A stretch of 64,000 bases of DNA from NCBI RefSeq assembly GCF_049056525.1, contig NZ_JBHUPT010000035.1, forward strand, positions 6,709 through 70,708, in the 5' to 3' direction. The translations under genes and the position numbers were made by a program. Under the pieces are notes generated by a model. That model ran no database searches and was not told the origin of the DNA. It was given only the letters and a program-made list of their open reading frames with translations. Origin of the DNA: Leisingera coralii (GTDB taxonomy: Bacteria > Pseudomonadota > Alphaproteobacteria > Rhodobacterales > Rhodobacteraceae). Below are positions 1-7,474 of the stretch, one piece after another (positions within the stretch are counted from its first letter, which is position 1; every line of letters begins with the position of its first letter).

Positions 1-3000
1 GCGGGTTTTGAACTGGGTCTGGAGCGTCCGTCCCAACTGCAAGCCGAGACCCAAATCGAGAGTCCCGTCGCCAAGATTTGCTTCTACGTCCAGGGTGGCA
101 AGAGCCGCTTCCAACGCGTCGCGGTCGAGTCCGTCATGGTCATCTGGCATGCGGATCACGCCGAGATCTGTCGCGCCGTTGGCAAAGCTCACGGGCGGGC
201 GGTCTTCATAGGTGAAGGGTGCTTGGCCCGCTTGAAATCCCGCCGCCAGATCATCGACCAGCTTGTGCCACCGCCAAAAGGCGGGGTCTCGGATGGCGGT
301 TTCAGTGGAACTCATGACGCCCCCATTGGGCCCAGACAGATCAGAGATAACCCCGTGGCCGGTGTTGTGCAGATTGCCCAATTGAGCCAGATCCACGGAC
401 GCCGTTTGGCGTGGATCGGTCGCCTCGATGGCGCGGCCAAGGGTTTCGATAGTCAGCGGCGTCAGCGCGCCGGTGACCGCGTCGGGCACGCCGTTTTCAA
501 TCGCGTCTTCCAGCCCCAGTACCCAGGACTTCAGCGTTGTGCGACCATTTTCTCCCATCGTCGTGTTGGCAGGGCGGCCGCTAAACCCGGTTGCCATAGC
601 CACCTCGTCAGGGGGGTGATAGCCCACGTCAATCTTACCGGTGTCAAGCTCCTGCGCCTCCACAGGGCCTAGCCCCACCGCGAGGCGTTCGGCGTCGTAG
701 CGGGCGAGCATTTGCTGATGCATGTAGATGAAGAGCTCTCCATGCCGGTCGTTGAGGACAAAGAGCGCGCGCAATTCCGCACCTGTAAGGCTAGCATTAA
801 ATACCCGCCCGTCGCCGTCTGCCGCTATGAACTTATTGACCACCGTCTGCCAGCCTGCAGGACCAAGTACGGCCTGGGCGTTGGCTTGGTCGAATATCCC
901 TTGGTTGGGATAGACCTGATGCCAATGTTCGTGATGTTCGTTGGCCAGCGCATCTTCGCGCCAGTAATCCATCGCCACTTCAGCATGGGGGGAGATGGTC
1001 CCGCGGGTTCTGAGGTTGCTGGGCGAGAAGCGCGACGGGGCGCTGTGCACAGCGCGCGGTTGTGACAAGAGTCGACCCAGCGGGTTGTGTGTGACAAAGA
1101 CCGATAGCGCATGGCGCACCGATTCCGGGTCCACCCGTCGCATCTGGCGGTCGGCAAATCCCAAAGCAGCCCGCAGCTTTTGGGGTTCCGATCCATCCGA
1201 AGCGTCCATCGATAGATGCAGACCCATTTGCAGCCACATGCTTTCAGCTTTGTTGACCTCGTCAAATTGCGAAAAGCGACGCGTCGTGGGGTGTCGTGCG
1301 GCCGCAGAGCGAGCAAATGCTGCAGGAGTACGCATGCGCGCAAAAAGGCGATCCGCTTCGTCCCGTATGTCGGCGAGATCTCCGGCCAGGGCGGTCGCGG
1401 GCAAGCGCCCGGAAGGAGTCGCCCCTATTTGCAGCAAGTCCAGCGCATCGGGCCGACCATAGCCGTAATAGGGCGAGTGTCCGTCTGTATCGTAATTCCC
1501 GCCCAAAGGATCTATAACCCGGCAGGATTGGCGCAACCGGTCTTTGACCTCTGTCCAATTTAGGTCTGGCTCGCGTTCCAACAAGAGCGCGACCAGACCG
1601 GCCACGCCGGGTGTTGCGCTTGAGGTGCCACCGAAGGTCGAGGTGTAGTTGCCTAATTCATCGCCTTGCGGTGTTGGCTCCCAGCTGAACTGTCGCCCGG
1701 GGTTGTAGCCCGCATCGTTGGAGCGGTCGGTCGTCCAGATGCCATCGGTGAGCGGTTCGGGGTGGCCGAAGGGCGCGTGGCCCACATCCCCACTGGGAAA
1801 GGCGCACCAGATACAACTCCCGAAATCACTATAAACGCTGCGTTTTCCCGTGTCGTTACAAGCGGAAACGGCGACCACCATTGAGCTGCTTGCATAGCCG
1901 TCGAGATCAGCGCTTTCATTCCCGTTGCCCGCGGCCCAAAGGATCACGCACCCCTTTCCTCCGCGGCCATGCTCGACGGCATATTGCAGCGCTAGCATGG
2001 TACTATAGGGCAGATCGTAGGGGGCCGTGTGAGTGGGATCGGCAGGGTTCCACCATTCCCCGTCGGGCGGACCCCAACTGCAGGAGATGATGTCCGCGCC
2101 ATTGCTGACAGCGTGATAGAGTGCCTCGGCCTCTTCCATCGAACCTAAATTGGACGACAGACGAATTGGCATCAGCTTGGCGTCCGGCGCCACACCACTC
2201 GCCCCGTCAACACCATCGGCGCAGGCAACGCCCGCGCAGGCAGTGCCGTGATCATCAAAGACGTCCCATTGGGCATAAGGATCTTTCGGCCGAGGATCAT
2301 TAGTTCCCAGACTCGCATCGCGCGGCGCGACGATCTTACCCTCAGAAGCGAATTCAACGTGATCAATGTCTACGCCATCATCAATGACGGCGATAGTGAC
2401 GCCCGCGCCTGTGGCATAGGGCCACGCGGCCACAACATTGGCATGAGCGTCTACAACCTGGCCGTTTACGATGCTACGCTTAAGATGCCATTGGCGATCA
2501 TGTGCGCCGCGAAATTTGCGCTCGCGGATCAGCTCAGGATGGCTGGCCTCCACATCGCCATGCGCCGCCAAACGGTTGGCAATCTCAAAAACCTCAAGCC
2601 CGCGGCCGTTAGCCCCGACAAAATAGGCGTTTTGGGCAAAGGGCAGGGTGCGTTTGATGGTTAGCCCTTCGGCTTCCAGCAGCGCCTCACAGGCCGCAGC
2701 GTTCAGGGAGTCGTTGAATTTCACGAAGAGGTTTTCGGTGTAGAGCACTGGCTCTTTGGTGATGGGATCGCGCAGCGCACGGCCTGCAAACTGAAAATTT
2801 TTGAGACGAGATAGGGCTTTGCGCGCCCCGTCGCGAAGCTCAAGTGCGCGATTCTGTTCCTCTGATTTGACCTGCAACACTGTTACGCCGATATCCGGCA
2901 AGCTCATCCTTTGGGTGAAACGACTCAGTGTCTTGCGCGCAGTTTTGGTTGTGATGACTTCATCCAGAAGACCCGGCTTAAGGGTCCGCAACGCAATCAT

Positions 3001-3069
3001 ATCGTCACTGACTTCAAGTTCCCGTGTGGCTTTACCCCTGCCGCCATAGCTGTAGGTGAAACGCTCCAT
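1..3069 (-). CDS. Subtilisin-like (S8) protease fused to an arthropod-type hemocyanin/phenoloxidase; partial, runs off the left edge
   Basis: The frame is open from the ATG at 3069-3067 to the window edge (1,023 codons), so the C-terminus is not seen. Residues 1-200 look propeptide-like. Residues about 215-545 are a peptidase S8 domain with every active-site residue: D230 (VIDDGVD), H274 (DDHGTACAG), oxyanion N382 (AAGNGN), S483 (GGTSSATPG). Residues about 555-690 resemble the helical N domain of arthropod hemocyanins (VDPESVRHALSVFVTH at 646). Residues 700-940 match the dicopper M domain: CuA H713 and H717 in YWREDALANEHHEHWHQVYP plus H784 in GELFIYMHQQM; CuB H901 and H905 in LHNTGH plus H935 in RDPAFWRWH. 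About 66 residues separate the second and third CuA histidines, against roughly 26 in arthropod hemocyanins. No signal peptide or membrane helix is visible in the N-terminus. Domain families are recognised from motifs; the substrate, and whether the copper site binds O2 or oxidises phenols, are unknown. Confidence 0.85.
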   Translation of the reverse strand, partial: MERFTYSYGGRGKATRELEVSDDMIALRTLKPGLLDEVITTKTARKTLSRFTQRMSLPDIGVTVLQVKSEEQNRALELRDGARKALSRLKNFQFAGRALRDPITKEPVLYTENLFVKFNDSLNAAACEALLEAEGLTIKRTLPFAQNAYFVGANGRGLEVFEIANRLAAHGDVEASHPELIRERKFRGAHDRQWHLKRSIVNGQVVDAHANVVAAWPYATGAGVTIAVIDDGVDIDHVEFASEGKIVAPRDASLGTNDPRPKDPYAQWDVFDDHGTACAGVACADGVDGASGVAPDAKLMPIRLSSNLGSMEEAEALYHAVSNGADIISCSWGPPDGEWWNPADPTHTAPYDLPYSTMLALQYAVEHGRGGKGCVILWAAGNGNESADLDGYASSSMVVAVSACNDTGKRSVYSDFGSCIWCAFPSGDVGHAPFGHPEPLTDGIWTTDRSNDAGYNPGRQFSWEPTPQGDELGNYTSTFGGTSSATPGVAGLVALLLEREPDLNWTEVKDRLRQSCRVIDPLGGNYDTDGHSPYYGYGRPDALDLLQIGATPSGRLPATALAGDLADIRDEADRLFARMRTPAAFARSAAARHPTTRRFSQFDEVNKAESMWLQMGLHLSMDASDGSEPQKLRAALGFADRQMRRVDPESVRHALSVFVTHNPLGRLLSQPRAVHSAPSRFSPSNLRTRGTISPHAEVAMDYWREDALANEHHEHWHQVYPNQGIFDQANAQAVLGPAGWQTVVNKFIAADGDGRVFNASLTGAELRALFVLNDRHGELFIYMHQQMLARYDAERLAVGLGPVEAQELDTGKIDVGYHPPDEVAMATGFSGRPANTTMGENGRTTLKSWVLGLEDAIENGVPDAVTGALTPLTIETLGRAIEATDPRQTASVDLAQLGNLHNTGHGVISDLSGPNGGVMSSTETAIRDPAFWRWHKLVDDLAAGFQAGQAPFTYEDRPPVSFANGATDLGVIRMPDDHDGLDRDALEAALATLDVEANLGDGTLDLGLGLQLGRTLQTQFKTR

Positions 3070-3456
3070 CAAGCAGCCCCCCAAATTTCTTGAGCAACGG
3101 TTAATGGTGGCGTCTGCTGGGGCATGCTGTCAAGCATAAGGCGATTTCGATGTCCGTGGCACCCGTTTTTCGGGTTTGACAGGTTGCTGAAATAGTCAGG
3201 CCAGCGGAACGTTGTTTTCCCCGATTGGATAGGTTCCCTTATCAAGCTTTTGGATCGGGTGGCTAGAAGCAGACTGGTCTTGACCTGTGAAACTGGTCCA
3301 GACTTCATACGACCATTCGAGCTTCCTTCAGTTGGATCGAGAATTCGCTGGGTGAGGGCGATTGACCAAGCTGACCGACTCGACCTACGATGAAGGCATG
3401 ACTTATGCCTTCCACACGCTGCAACGAATATCCGCCTGATCTGAACTTCAGACAGC
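3070..3456. other. Intergenic region upstream of the protease-hemocyanin gene
   Basis: No coding sequence with a convincing start and composition was seen here. It should hold the promoter of the leftward protease-hemocyanin gene; I could not pick a clear -35/-10 pair. A 13-nt perfect inverted repeat (TCTGAA-C-TTCAGA) lies at 3440-3452, just before the tRNA-like element. The GC content is visibly lower than in most of the window. Confidence 0.4.
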
Positions 3457-3545
3457 GGAAGCGGCGTAGTGCGGGACGGGCCTTATACCCCCAGTAGCTC
3501 CAGATCAGAGTGTACCCCCGGGTGCAAATCCCGGCGTTTCCACCA
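3457..3545 (+). other. tRNA-like element ending in CCA (degenerate tRNA, permuted tmRNA half, or island attachment site)
   Basis: The ends fold as a tRNA: GGAAGCG (3457-3463) pairs with CGTTTCC (3535-3541) over seven positions with one G-U, followed by ACCA (3542-3545). A perfect five-pair T stem, CCGGG (3518-3522) and CCCGG (3530-3534), closes a seven-base loop TGCAAAT. Between them lie two short hairpins, GGG-CCTTATA-CCC and GCTC-CAGATCA-GAGT. There is no normal D arm, no U33 in either candidate anticodon loop, and the T loop has G where U55 is expected, so a working elongator tRNA is unlikely. Its place directly before an accessory gene fits an integration site. It could also be the acceptor half of a permuted tmRNA; I did not find the partner half. 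Confidence 0.45.
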
Positions 3546-3567
3546 AGATTCATTGGAGGGAAGAGGT

Positions 3568-3909
3568 ATGTCACGAGACGAATTGAGAAGCGCGACCGCT
3601 CGAGAGCTCTTGCAGGAGATCAGTTCCCGTTTGAGGGAAACACACTCAGATCCCGGCGGCTTCATCTGGTCAAGATTGTTCCCGGACATTCAGCATGAGC
3701 CGTCCAACCAGGAGCATCGCAAGCTGGTGGAAGCAGCGTCAGATTGGCTCGAAGCTGAGCTGTCTCTACATCATCGCTCGTTGAATGCGGATCGCCCATT
3801 TGGTATCTCTGATGCGACCTCCATGCTGCGTGCCCGCGTGAATTACATCGAAAAATCAATGGCTCATCCAAAGCGTGGACACTCTGGGAGTGGGCGTAAT
3901 GACGGCTGA
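3568..3909 (+). CDS. Hypothetical protein (113 aa), overlapping a DUF2384-like antitoxin gene
   Basis: I do not recognise this protein. The ATG at 3568 is chosen because GGAGG lies eight bases upstream (3554-3558); the open frame extends further upstream but crosses the tRNA-like element. The protein is soluble, without signal peptide or membrane segment, charged and probably mostly helical (for example EHRKLVEAASDWLEAELSLHH), ending in a basic/glycine tail. Its last bases overlap the start of the next gene (3899), so the two are probably translated together. Because the downstream partner looks like an antitoxin, this could be the cognate toxin or another partner, but it does not resemble the RES-domain toxins usually paired with DUF2384 proteins. 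Confidence 0.55.
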   Translation: MSRDELRSATARELLQEISSRLRETHSDPGGFIWSRLFPDIQHEPSNQEHRKLVEAASDWLEAELSLHHRSLNADRPFGISDATSMLRARVNYIEKSMAHPKRGHSGSGRNDG

Positions 3910-4093
3910 AGAGCGTGTAATCATCAAGATGCTCGTGGCATGGTCCGAAAGCTCTAAGTACGCTCAAAATTGGCTGATAAAGAAGCACCAGGCATTCAAC
4001 GGCAGACGGCCGATTGACCTCTGTAACAGTGGTGAAGTGTTCCGTGTCGCTCGTTACATTCGTGACTTAAATAGCGAAGATTGGAAGATGTGA
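3899..4093 (+). CDS. Short MbcA/ParS/Xre-type antitoxin toxin-binding domain protein (DUF2384-like, 64 aa)
   Basis: The ATG at 3899 overlaps the end of the upstream gene (stop at 3907-3909) and follows a GGGAG motif. The protein contains the pattern of the C-terminal toxin-binding domain of Xre/MbcA/ParS antitoxins: a tryptophan-leucine pair, then FNGRRPIDLCNSG, then a helix VFRVARYIRDL. Usual family members carry an N-terminal helix-turn-helix domain and total about 130 residues; that domain is missing, leaving essentially only the toxin-binding part. No RES-domain toxin gene lies beside it. The assignment rests on this short motif, so a different small helical protein is possible. Confidence 0.55.
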   Translation: MTAEERVIIKMLVAWSESSKYAQNWLIKKHQAFNGRRPIDLCNSGEVFRVARYIRDLNSEDWKM

Positions 4094-4186
4094 ACAGAAC
4101 CGCTGCTATGGGCTAGGATGGGTTCGATTCCCAAGAGGCAACCAGACCAGGCCGACAAGCGTTCCCATGCAAGGTAAGGTACGGCC

Positions 4187-4543
4187 TCAACCGGCAGTGC
4201 CGTGCTTGGCGTAGACGAGGTTGCCTCCAGCATCGAGGCCAACTCCGCGGCCGAGTGATTGGCGTCGGCCAAAGAAGTCCTCTTCAGCTTCCGTCGGATG
4301 CCCCATCTCTTCGGTGAATGTATCCAGCCACGCATCTTCCTCATCATCATGCGGTCGAGTGGAGGCATGATCGTCTTCGAGCACGGCGGTGATGCGGACG
4401 TAGTCGAAACTGCCGGAGCGCTCGATGGCCCGGCCAATTTTCAGCCAGTGGGTAATCTGACCAGCCAATGAGCGACCACTCAGTTGTGCTTCACGGCGGA
4501 CCAAGGCCATGATGTCATCGGCAAGTTTTACGGACTGAACCAT
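4187..4543 (-). CDS. ParD-like antitoxin family protein (118 aa), orphan
   Basis: The start at 4543 is supported by GGAGG five bases upstream on this strand; the longer open frame to 4660 has no such signal and an unlikely N-terminus. The N-terminal 45 residues follow the ParD-like antitoxin pattern, a short beta strand then helix-turn-helix: SVKLADDIMALVRREAQLSG followed by RSLAGQITHWLKIGRAIE. The rest is acidic (DDEEDAWLDTFTEEMG) and variable, as expected of a toxin-neutralising tail. No ParE-type toxin is encoded next to it on either side, so it is an orphan, a solitary DNA-binding regulator, or the remnant of a toxin-antitoxin pair in this accessory region. Confidence 0.7.
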   Translation of the reverse strand: MVQSVKLADDIMALVRREAQLSGRSLAGQITHWLKIGRAIERSGSFDYVRITAVLEDDHASTRPHDDEEDAWLDTFTEEMGHPTEAEEDFFGRRQSLGRGVGLDAGGNLVYAKHGTAG

Positions 4544-4884
4544 GTTCGCCTCCTGAACTGATAAATGGGTATCGACATGCCGTCTTAGAGTCAAAGTCTG
4601 GACGTCGCCCCGCGGGTGGCACGGCTGGGCTGGCGAGGCTGGTCTGCCGTTAGGTAGCACCAGCTTGGAAGATCTTACTCAGACAACTGCTTGGTGCACC
4701 GAGGTAGCAGCTGATTTGAGCCCACAGAAGAAGTACCAAATTTTCGCTGCGCACGCTCGCGGCACGACAGCCCGCAGCATGGCAGAAGGAGGCGCGGGCG
4801 TTCAGGCACGGTGCGGGAATGTTTCTATGGGCAACACCCGAGGAGCGGGACGAAACGGCCACTACCAAGTGCAGCCTTCAGGTA
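4544..4884. other. Intergenic region between the ParD-like gene and the LysR gene
   Basis: The short open frames here have arginine/serine-rich or low-complexity translations typical of non-coding GC-rich DNA, and none has a ribosome-binding site I would trust. It should carry the promoter of the leftward ParD-like gene. I see no repeat, hairpin terminator or RNA gene. Confidence 0.4.
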
Positions 4885-5784
4885 TCAGCCCGCCGCATTT
4901 TTGATGCACGCAAATAGGTCATCAGCAAAAGCAGACAACAGACGCGACATGCGGGCGTCCTTCCGAGTGACCAGGAAGAATGACGTATTGAACGACGTCT
5001 CTTCCGGCAGCAAGAGGCGCATCTTGCCCGCCTGCACCCAGCGCTCTGCGTAATGGCGTGGCAGGAAACCGATATAATGGCCACTGAGAATGAAAACCGC
5101 CAGCGCCTCCATGTTGGAGGCATTGGCCGCCACATTGGGCTTTGAAAACGGCCGCAGCTCCATCAGTTGGCCGAAGCGGCGGGCGACAAAGGCGTGGCAT
5201 TCGGCATCCGCCAGCTTCGGTTCCGGCATGTCGAACAGCGGGTGATCAACACTGCAGTAGAGCGACTGCATCTCCTCATAAACAGGTTCATAAGTCAGGC
5301 TTTCCACCTGCTGTCCGGTAGAGGTTAAGGCCATGTTGAGATCGCCGCTCAGCAACGCAGCCTCCAGCTCTCGGGGCGTGCCGACGCGCAGGTCGAATTC
5401 CACACTGCGGGCCCGGTTCACGAAACTGCGCACGGCGCGGTAGAGCGGCAGGCCCGGATCCGAGATCGTGTTGTCGATCATGCCGAATTTCAGATGTCCG
5501 GTGATCTGGTTGCGCATCTCGCCCAGCTCGTCCGACAGTTCGTCGATCAGATGCGAGATCTTGCGGGCCTGGGCATATACCTGCGCGCCTTTCTCCGTCA
5601 CCGAAAACCCGCTGCGGCCCCTTTCGCACAGCCGGAAGCCCAGCCGTTCCTCCAGACCGGCAATATGTGCGCTGACCGAAGATTGGCTGATATTGAGCGA
5701 ATGCTGTGCACCGGTGAAGCCGCCGCTTTCCACAACCACGCGGAAGACGTTCAGGCTGTTAATATCACTGCTACTGACGCGCAT
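4885..5784 (-). CDS. LysR family transcriptional regulator
   Basis: The length of 299 residues is typical of LysR regulators. The N-terminal 60 residues are the winged helix-turn-helix (NVFRVVVESGGFTGAQHSLN, then SQSSVSAHIAGLEERLGFRL), followed by the linker helix and, from about residue 95, a type-2 periplasmic-binding-like effector domain (HLKFGMIDNTISDPGLPLYR onward). It starts at the ATG 5784-5782 and is divergent from the transporter genes at 5932 with 147 bases between, the classic arrangement for a LysR protein controlling the adjacent operon and its own gene. Its effector is presumably the transported compound or a product of the ureohydrolase at 8971; this is inference. Confidence 0.88.
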   Translation of the reverse strand: MRVSSSDINSLNVFRVVVESGGFTGAQHSLNISQSSVSAHIAGLEERLGFRLCERGRSGFSVTEKGAQVYAQARKISHLIDELSDELGEMRNQITGHLKFGMIDNTISDPGLPLYRAVRSFVNRARSVEFDLRVGTPRELEAALLSGDLNMALTSTGQQVESLTYEPVYEEMQSLYCSVDHPLFDMPEPKLADAECHAFVARRFGQLMELRPFSKPNVAANASNMEALAVFILSGHYIGFLPRHYAERWVQAGKMRLLLPEETSFNTSFFLVTRKDARMSRLLSAFADDLFACIKNAAG

Positions 5785-5931
5785 ACTCCCGCCCTTCCCT
5801 TCATATCAGAATTTCCGGAGTGAACTTCATTAACTTGGGATATGTCAATATTTCTGGCGCGCATAGAACTGAGGCAGACTCATGCCGGACCCGGAAAACC
5901 GGGGCGGCTTTCCAGCAGCAGGGAGATATTT
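5785..5931. promoter_or_regulatory. Divergent promoter/operator region between the LysR gene and the transporter operon
   Basis: This AT-richer 147-base gap separates two divergent starts. It contains a spaced inverted pair CATATC (5802-5807) and GATATG (5839-5844) around TGAACTTCATTAACTTGG, a plausible place for LysR binding. No unambiguous T-N11-A box or promoter could be fixed by eye. The leader before 5932 ends with the ribosome-binding site GGGAGA. Confidence 0.35.
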
Positions 5932-6768
5932 ATGCGTACTGGAGCACTGACTTTCAAATCCATCCTCGGCGCCGCAGCGTTGGCCCTTACCCTTGCGCCC
6001 GGAGCGCAGGCGGACCTTCTGTCCGACATCAAGGAGCGCGGCGAGTTCGTGGCTGGCACCGAAAGCCGCTTCCCGCCGTTTGAATTTGTCGAAGACGGCA
6101 AGATCGTCGGCTATTCCGCCGATATCATGACAGAGATCATGAAGGACCTGCCGGGTGTTGATTTCAGGCGCCTGGACCTGCCGTGGCAGGGTATCCTCTC
6201 CGGTCTGGAAGCCGGCAAGTTCGACTACGTGGTGACCTCGGTGACGATTACCGCTGAACGCTGGGACCGCTACAACATGTCCCGCCCCATCGCCGACGCC
6301 ACCATGGCGGTGATGAAGCTGAAACGTACCGACGGAATTGAATCCCCGGAAAAAATCGCAGGCCTTGCGGTCGGCACCCAGGCGGGCACTGTGCATCAGG
6401 CGACGCTGGAGGAATACTCCAAGACGCTGGACACGCCGATCACCATCAAGACCTACGTGGACTATAACGAGGCCTATGCCGACCTTGCGGCGGGCCGCAT
6501 TCAAGCGGTGGCCAACAGCCTGCCGAACCTGCTGGAAGCGCAGCGCGCGCGGCCCGAGCTGTTCCAGGTGGTCGACGGCACAATTGGCCCCAAAAGCTAT
6601 TACGGCTGGGTGGCCCGAAAGGACGCAGACAGCGCCTCGCTGGCGGAGTTCATAAACGCAGGCCTCGAAAAACTTCAGATGAACGGCAAGCTGGCCGAGC
6701 TGCAGACCAAATGGTTCGGCGCCCCGATGTCGCTGCCAGAAGGCGCGCCGCAGCGCCCCGAGCACTGA
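5932..6768 (+). CDS. ABC transporter substrate-binding protein, polar amino acid type
   Basis: This is a periplasmic binding protein of the bacterial SBP_bac_3 family. The ATG at 5932 is preferred over an upstream in-frame start at 5842 because it follows GGGAGA and gives a clean signal peptide (about 27 residues, ending PGAQA before DLLSDIKERG). The mature part shows the family features: GTESRFPPFEFVEDGKIVGY near its N-terminus, DYVVTSVTITAERWDRYNMS, VGTQAGT, and a C-terminal NGKLAELQTKWFG. It heads an operon with two permeases and an ATPase. Next to a ureohydrolase the ligand may be a guanidino compound such as guanidinobutyrate, arginine or agmatine; the fold alone does not tell. Confidence 0.9.
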   Translation: MRTGALTFKSILGAAALALTLAPGAQADLLSDIKERGEFVAGTESRFPPFEFVEDGKIVGYSADIMTEIMKDLPGVDFRRLDLPWQGILSGLEAGKFDYVVTSVTITAERWDRYNMSRPIADATMAVMKLKRTDGIESPEKIAGLAVGTQAGTVHQATLEEYSKTLDTPITIKTYVDYNEAYADLAAGRIQAVANSLPNLLEAQRARPELFQVVDGTIGPKSYYGWVARKDADSASLAEFINAGLEKLQMNGKLAELQTKWFGAPMSLPEGAPQRPEH

Positions 6769-6771
6769 TCG

Positions 6772-6785
6772 CCTAGGGCCCTAGG
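6772..6785. repeat. 14-bp perfect palindrome between the binding-protein and permease genes
   Basis: The sequence CCTAGGGCCCTAGG is its own reverse complement. It sits in the 28-base gap after the binding-protein stop and just before the start of the first permease gene. A hairpin here could stabilise the upstream mRNA or limit translation of the permease, which commonly needs less product than the binding protein. It is too short to be sure. Confidence 0.35.
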
Positions 6786-6796
6786 ACTCCAAGATA

Positions 6797-7474
6797 ATGA
6801 ACTCCCTCCTGTCCATCTTTAGCGACCATTGGGATGACCTCCTGAGGGGGGCGGCCTATACCGCCTCCCTTTCTCTGGTCTCCATAGTGCTGGGGATCTT
6901 TGTCGGCCTGACCCTGTGTTTCGGGCTGATCTCGGTAAATCCGGTGATCCGGATCGCCTCGAAAATCTACCGCAGCGTCTGGCGCGGCACGCCGCTTCTG
7001 ATCCAGCTGCTGATCATCTTCTATTTCCTGCCGATGGTGGGTATCGACGTGCCCCCCCTGGGCGCAGCCGTCATTGCGCTGACCATGAACACCGCCGCTT
7101 TCCAGGCCGAGATCTACCGTGGCGGGCTGACGGCCATCCCTCGGGGCCAGGTGGAGGCCGCGCGGATGCTGGGCATTTCCACCTTCACCATCCGCAAGAA
7201 CATTCTGGTACCCCAGATGTTCCGCCTGGTGCTGCCCTCGCTGGTCAATGAAACCATCTCGATCCTAAAAAACTCCTCGCTGATCTCAGTGATCGCGGTG
7301 ACCGAGCTGTTGCGCACCAGCCAGCAGGTGGTCGCCACCACCTACCGCCCGTTCGAAGTTTATTTCCTGGCGATGCTGATGTTTCTGATCATGACCGTCA
7401 GCCTGGCTGCCTTGGGCCGCTATTTCGAACGCCACCTCGGCAAGAGCGAAAGGAAGCTGGCCCATGCAGTTTGA
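6797..7474 (+). CDS. Amino acid ABC transporter permease
   Basis: A 225-residue inner-membrane permease of the HisM/GlnP type. It has about five hydrophobic segments, beginning GAAYTASLSLVSIVLGIFVG, and the cytoplasmic coupling-loop EAA motif (GGLTAIPRGQVEAARMLG) followed by the usual VLPSLVNETISILKNSSL. It lies 28 bases after the binding-protein gene, and its end overlaps the next permease by 11 bases, so both are co-translated and probably form a heterodimeric channel. Confidence 0.92.
   Translation: MNSLLSIFSDHWDDLLRGAAYTASLSLVSIVLGIFVGLTLCFGLISVNPVIRIASKIYRSVWRGTPLLIQLLIIFYFLPMVGIDVPPLGAAVIALTMNTAAFQAEIYRGGLTAIPRGQVEAARMLGISTFTIRKNILVPQMFRLVLPSLVNETISILKNSSLISVIAVTELLRTSQQVVATTYRPFEVYFLAMLMFLIMTVSLAALGRYFERHLGKSERKLAHAV

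Noticed and set aside
3478..3490. GGG-CCTTATA-CCC loop as a suppressor anticodon (TTA reading UAA)
   Set aside because: U33 is missing, the stem has only three pairs and no D arm is present, so a functional suppressor tRNA is not supported.
4665..4904. Plus-strand 79-codon open frame beside the LysR gene
   Set aside because: No ribosome-binding site, atypical composition and overlap with the end of the LysR gene.
5845..6765. Long minus-strand open frame (about 306 codons) opposite the substrate-binding protein gene
   Set aside because: It mirrors the codon periodicity of the plus-strand gene, has a histidine/arginine/glycine-rich translation without family features, and the plus-strand protein is clearly real.
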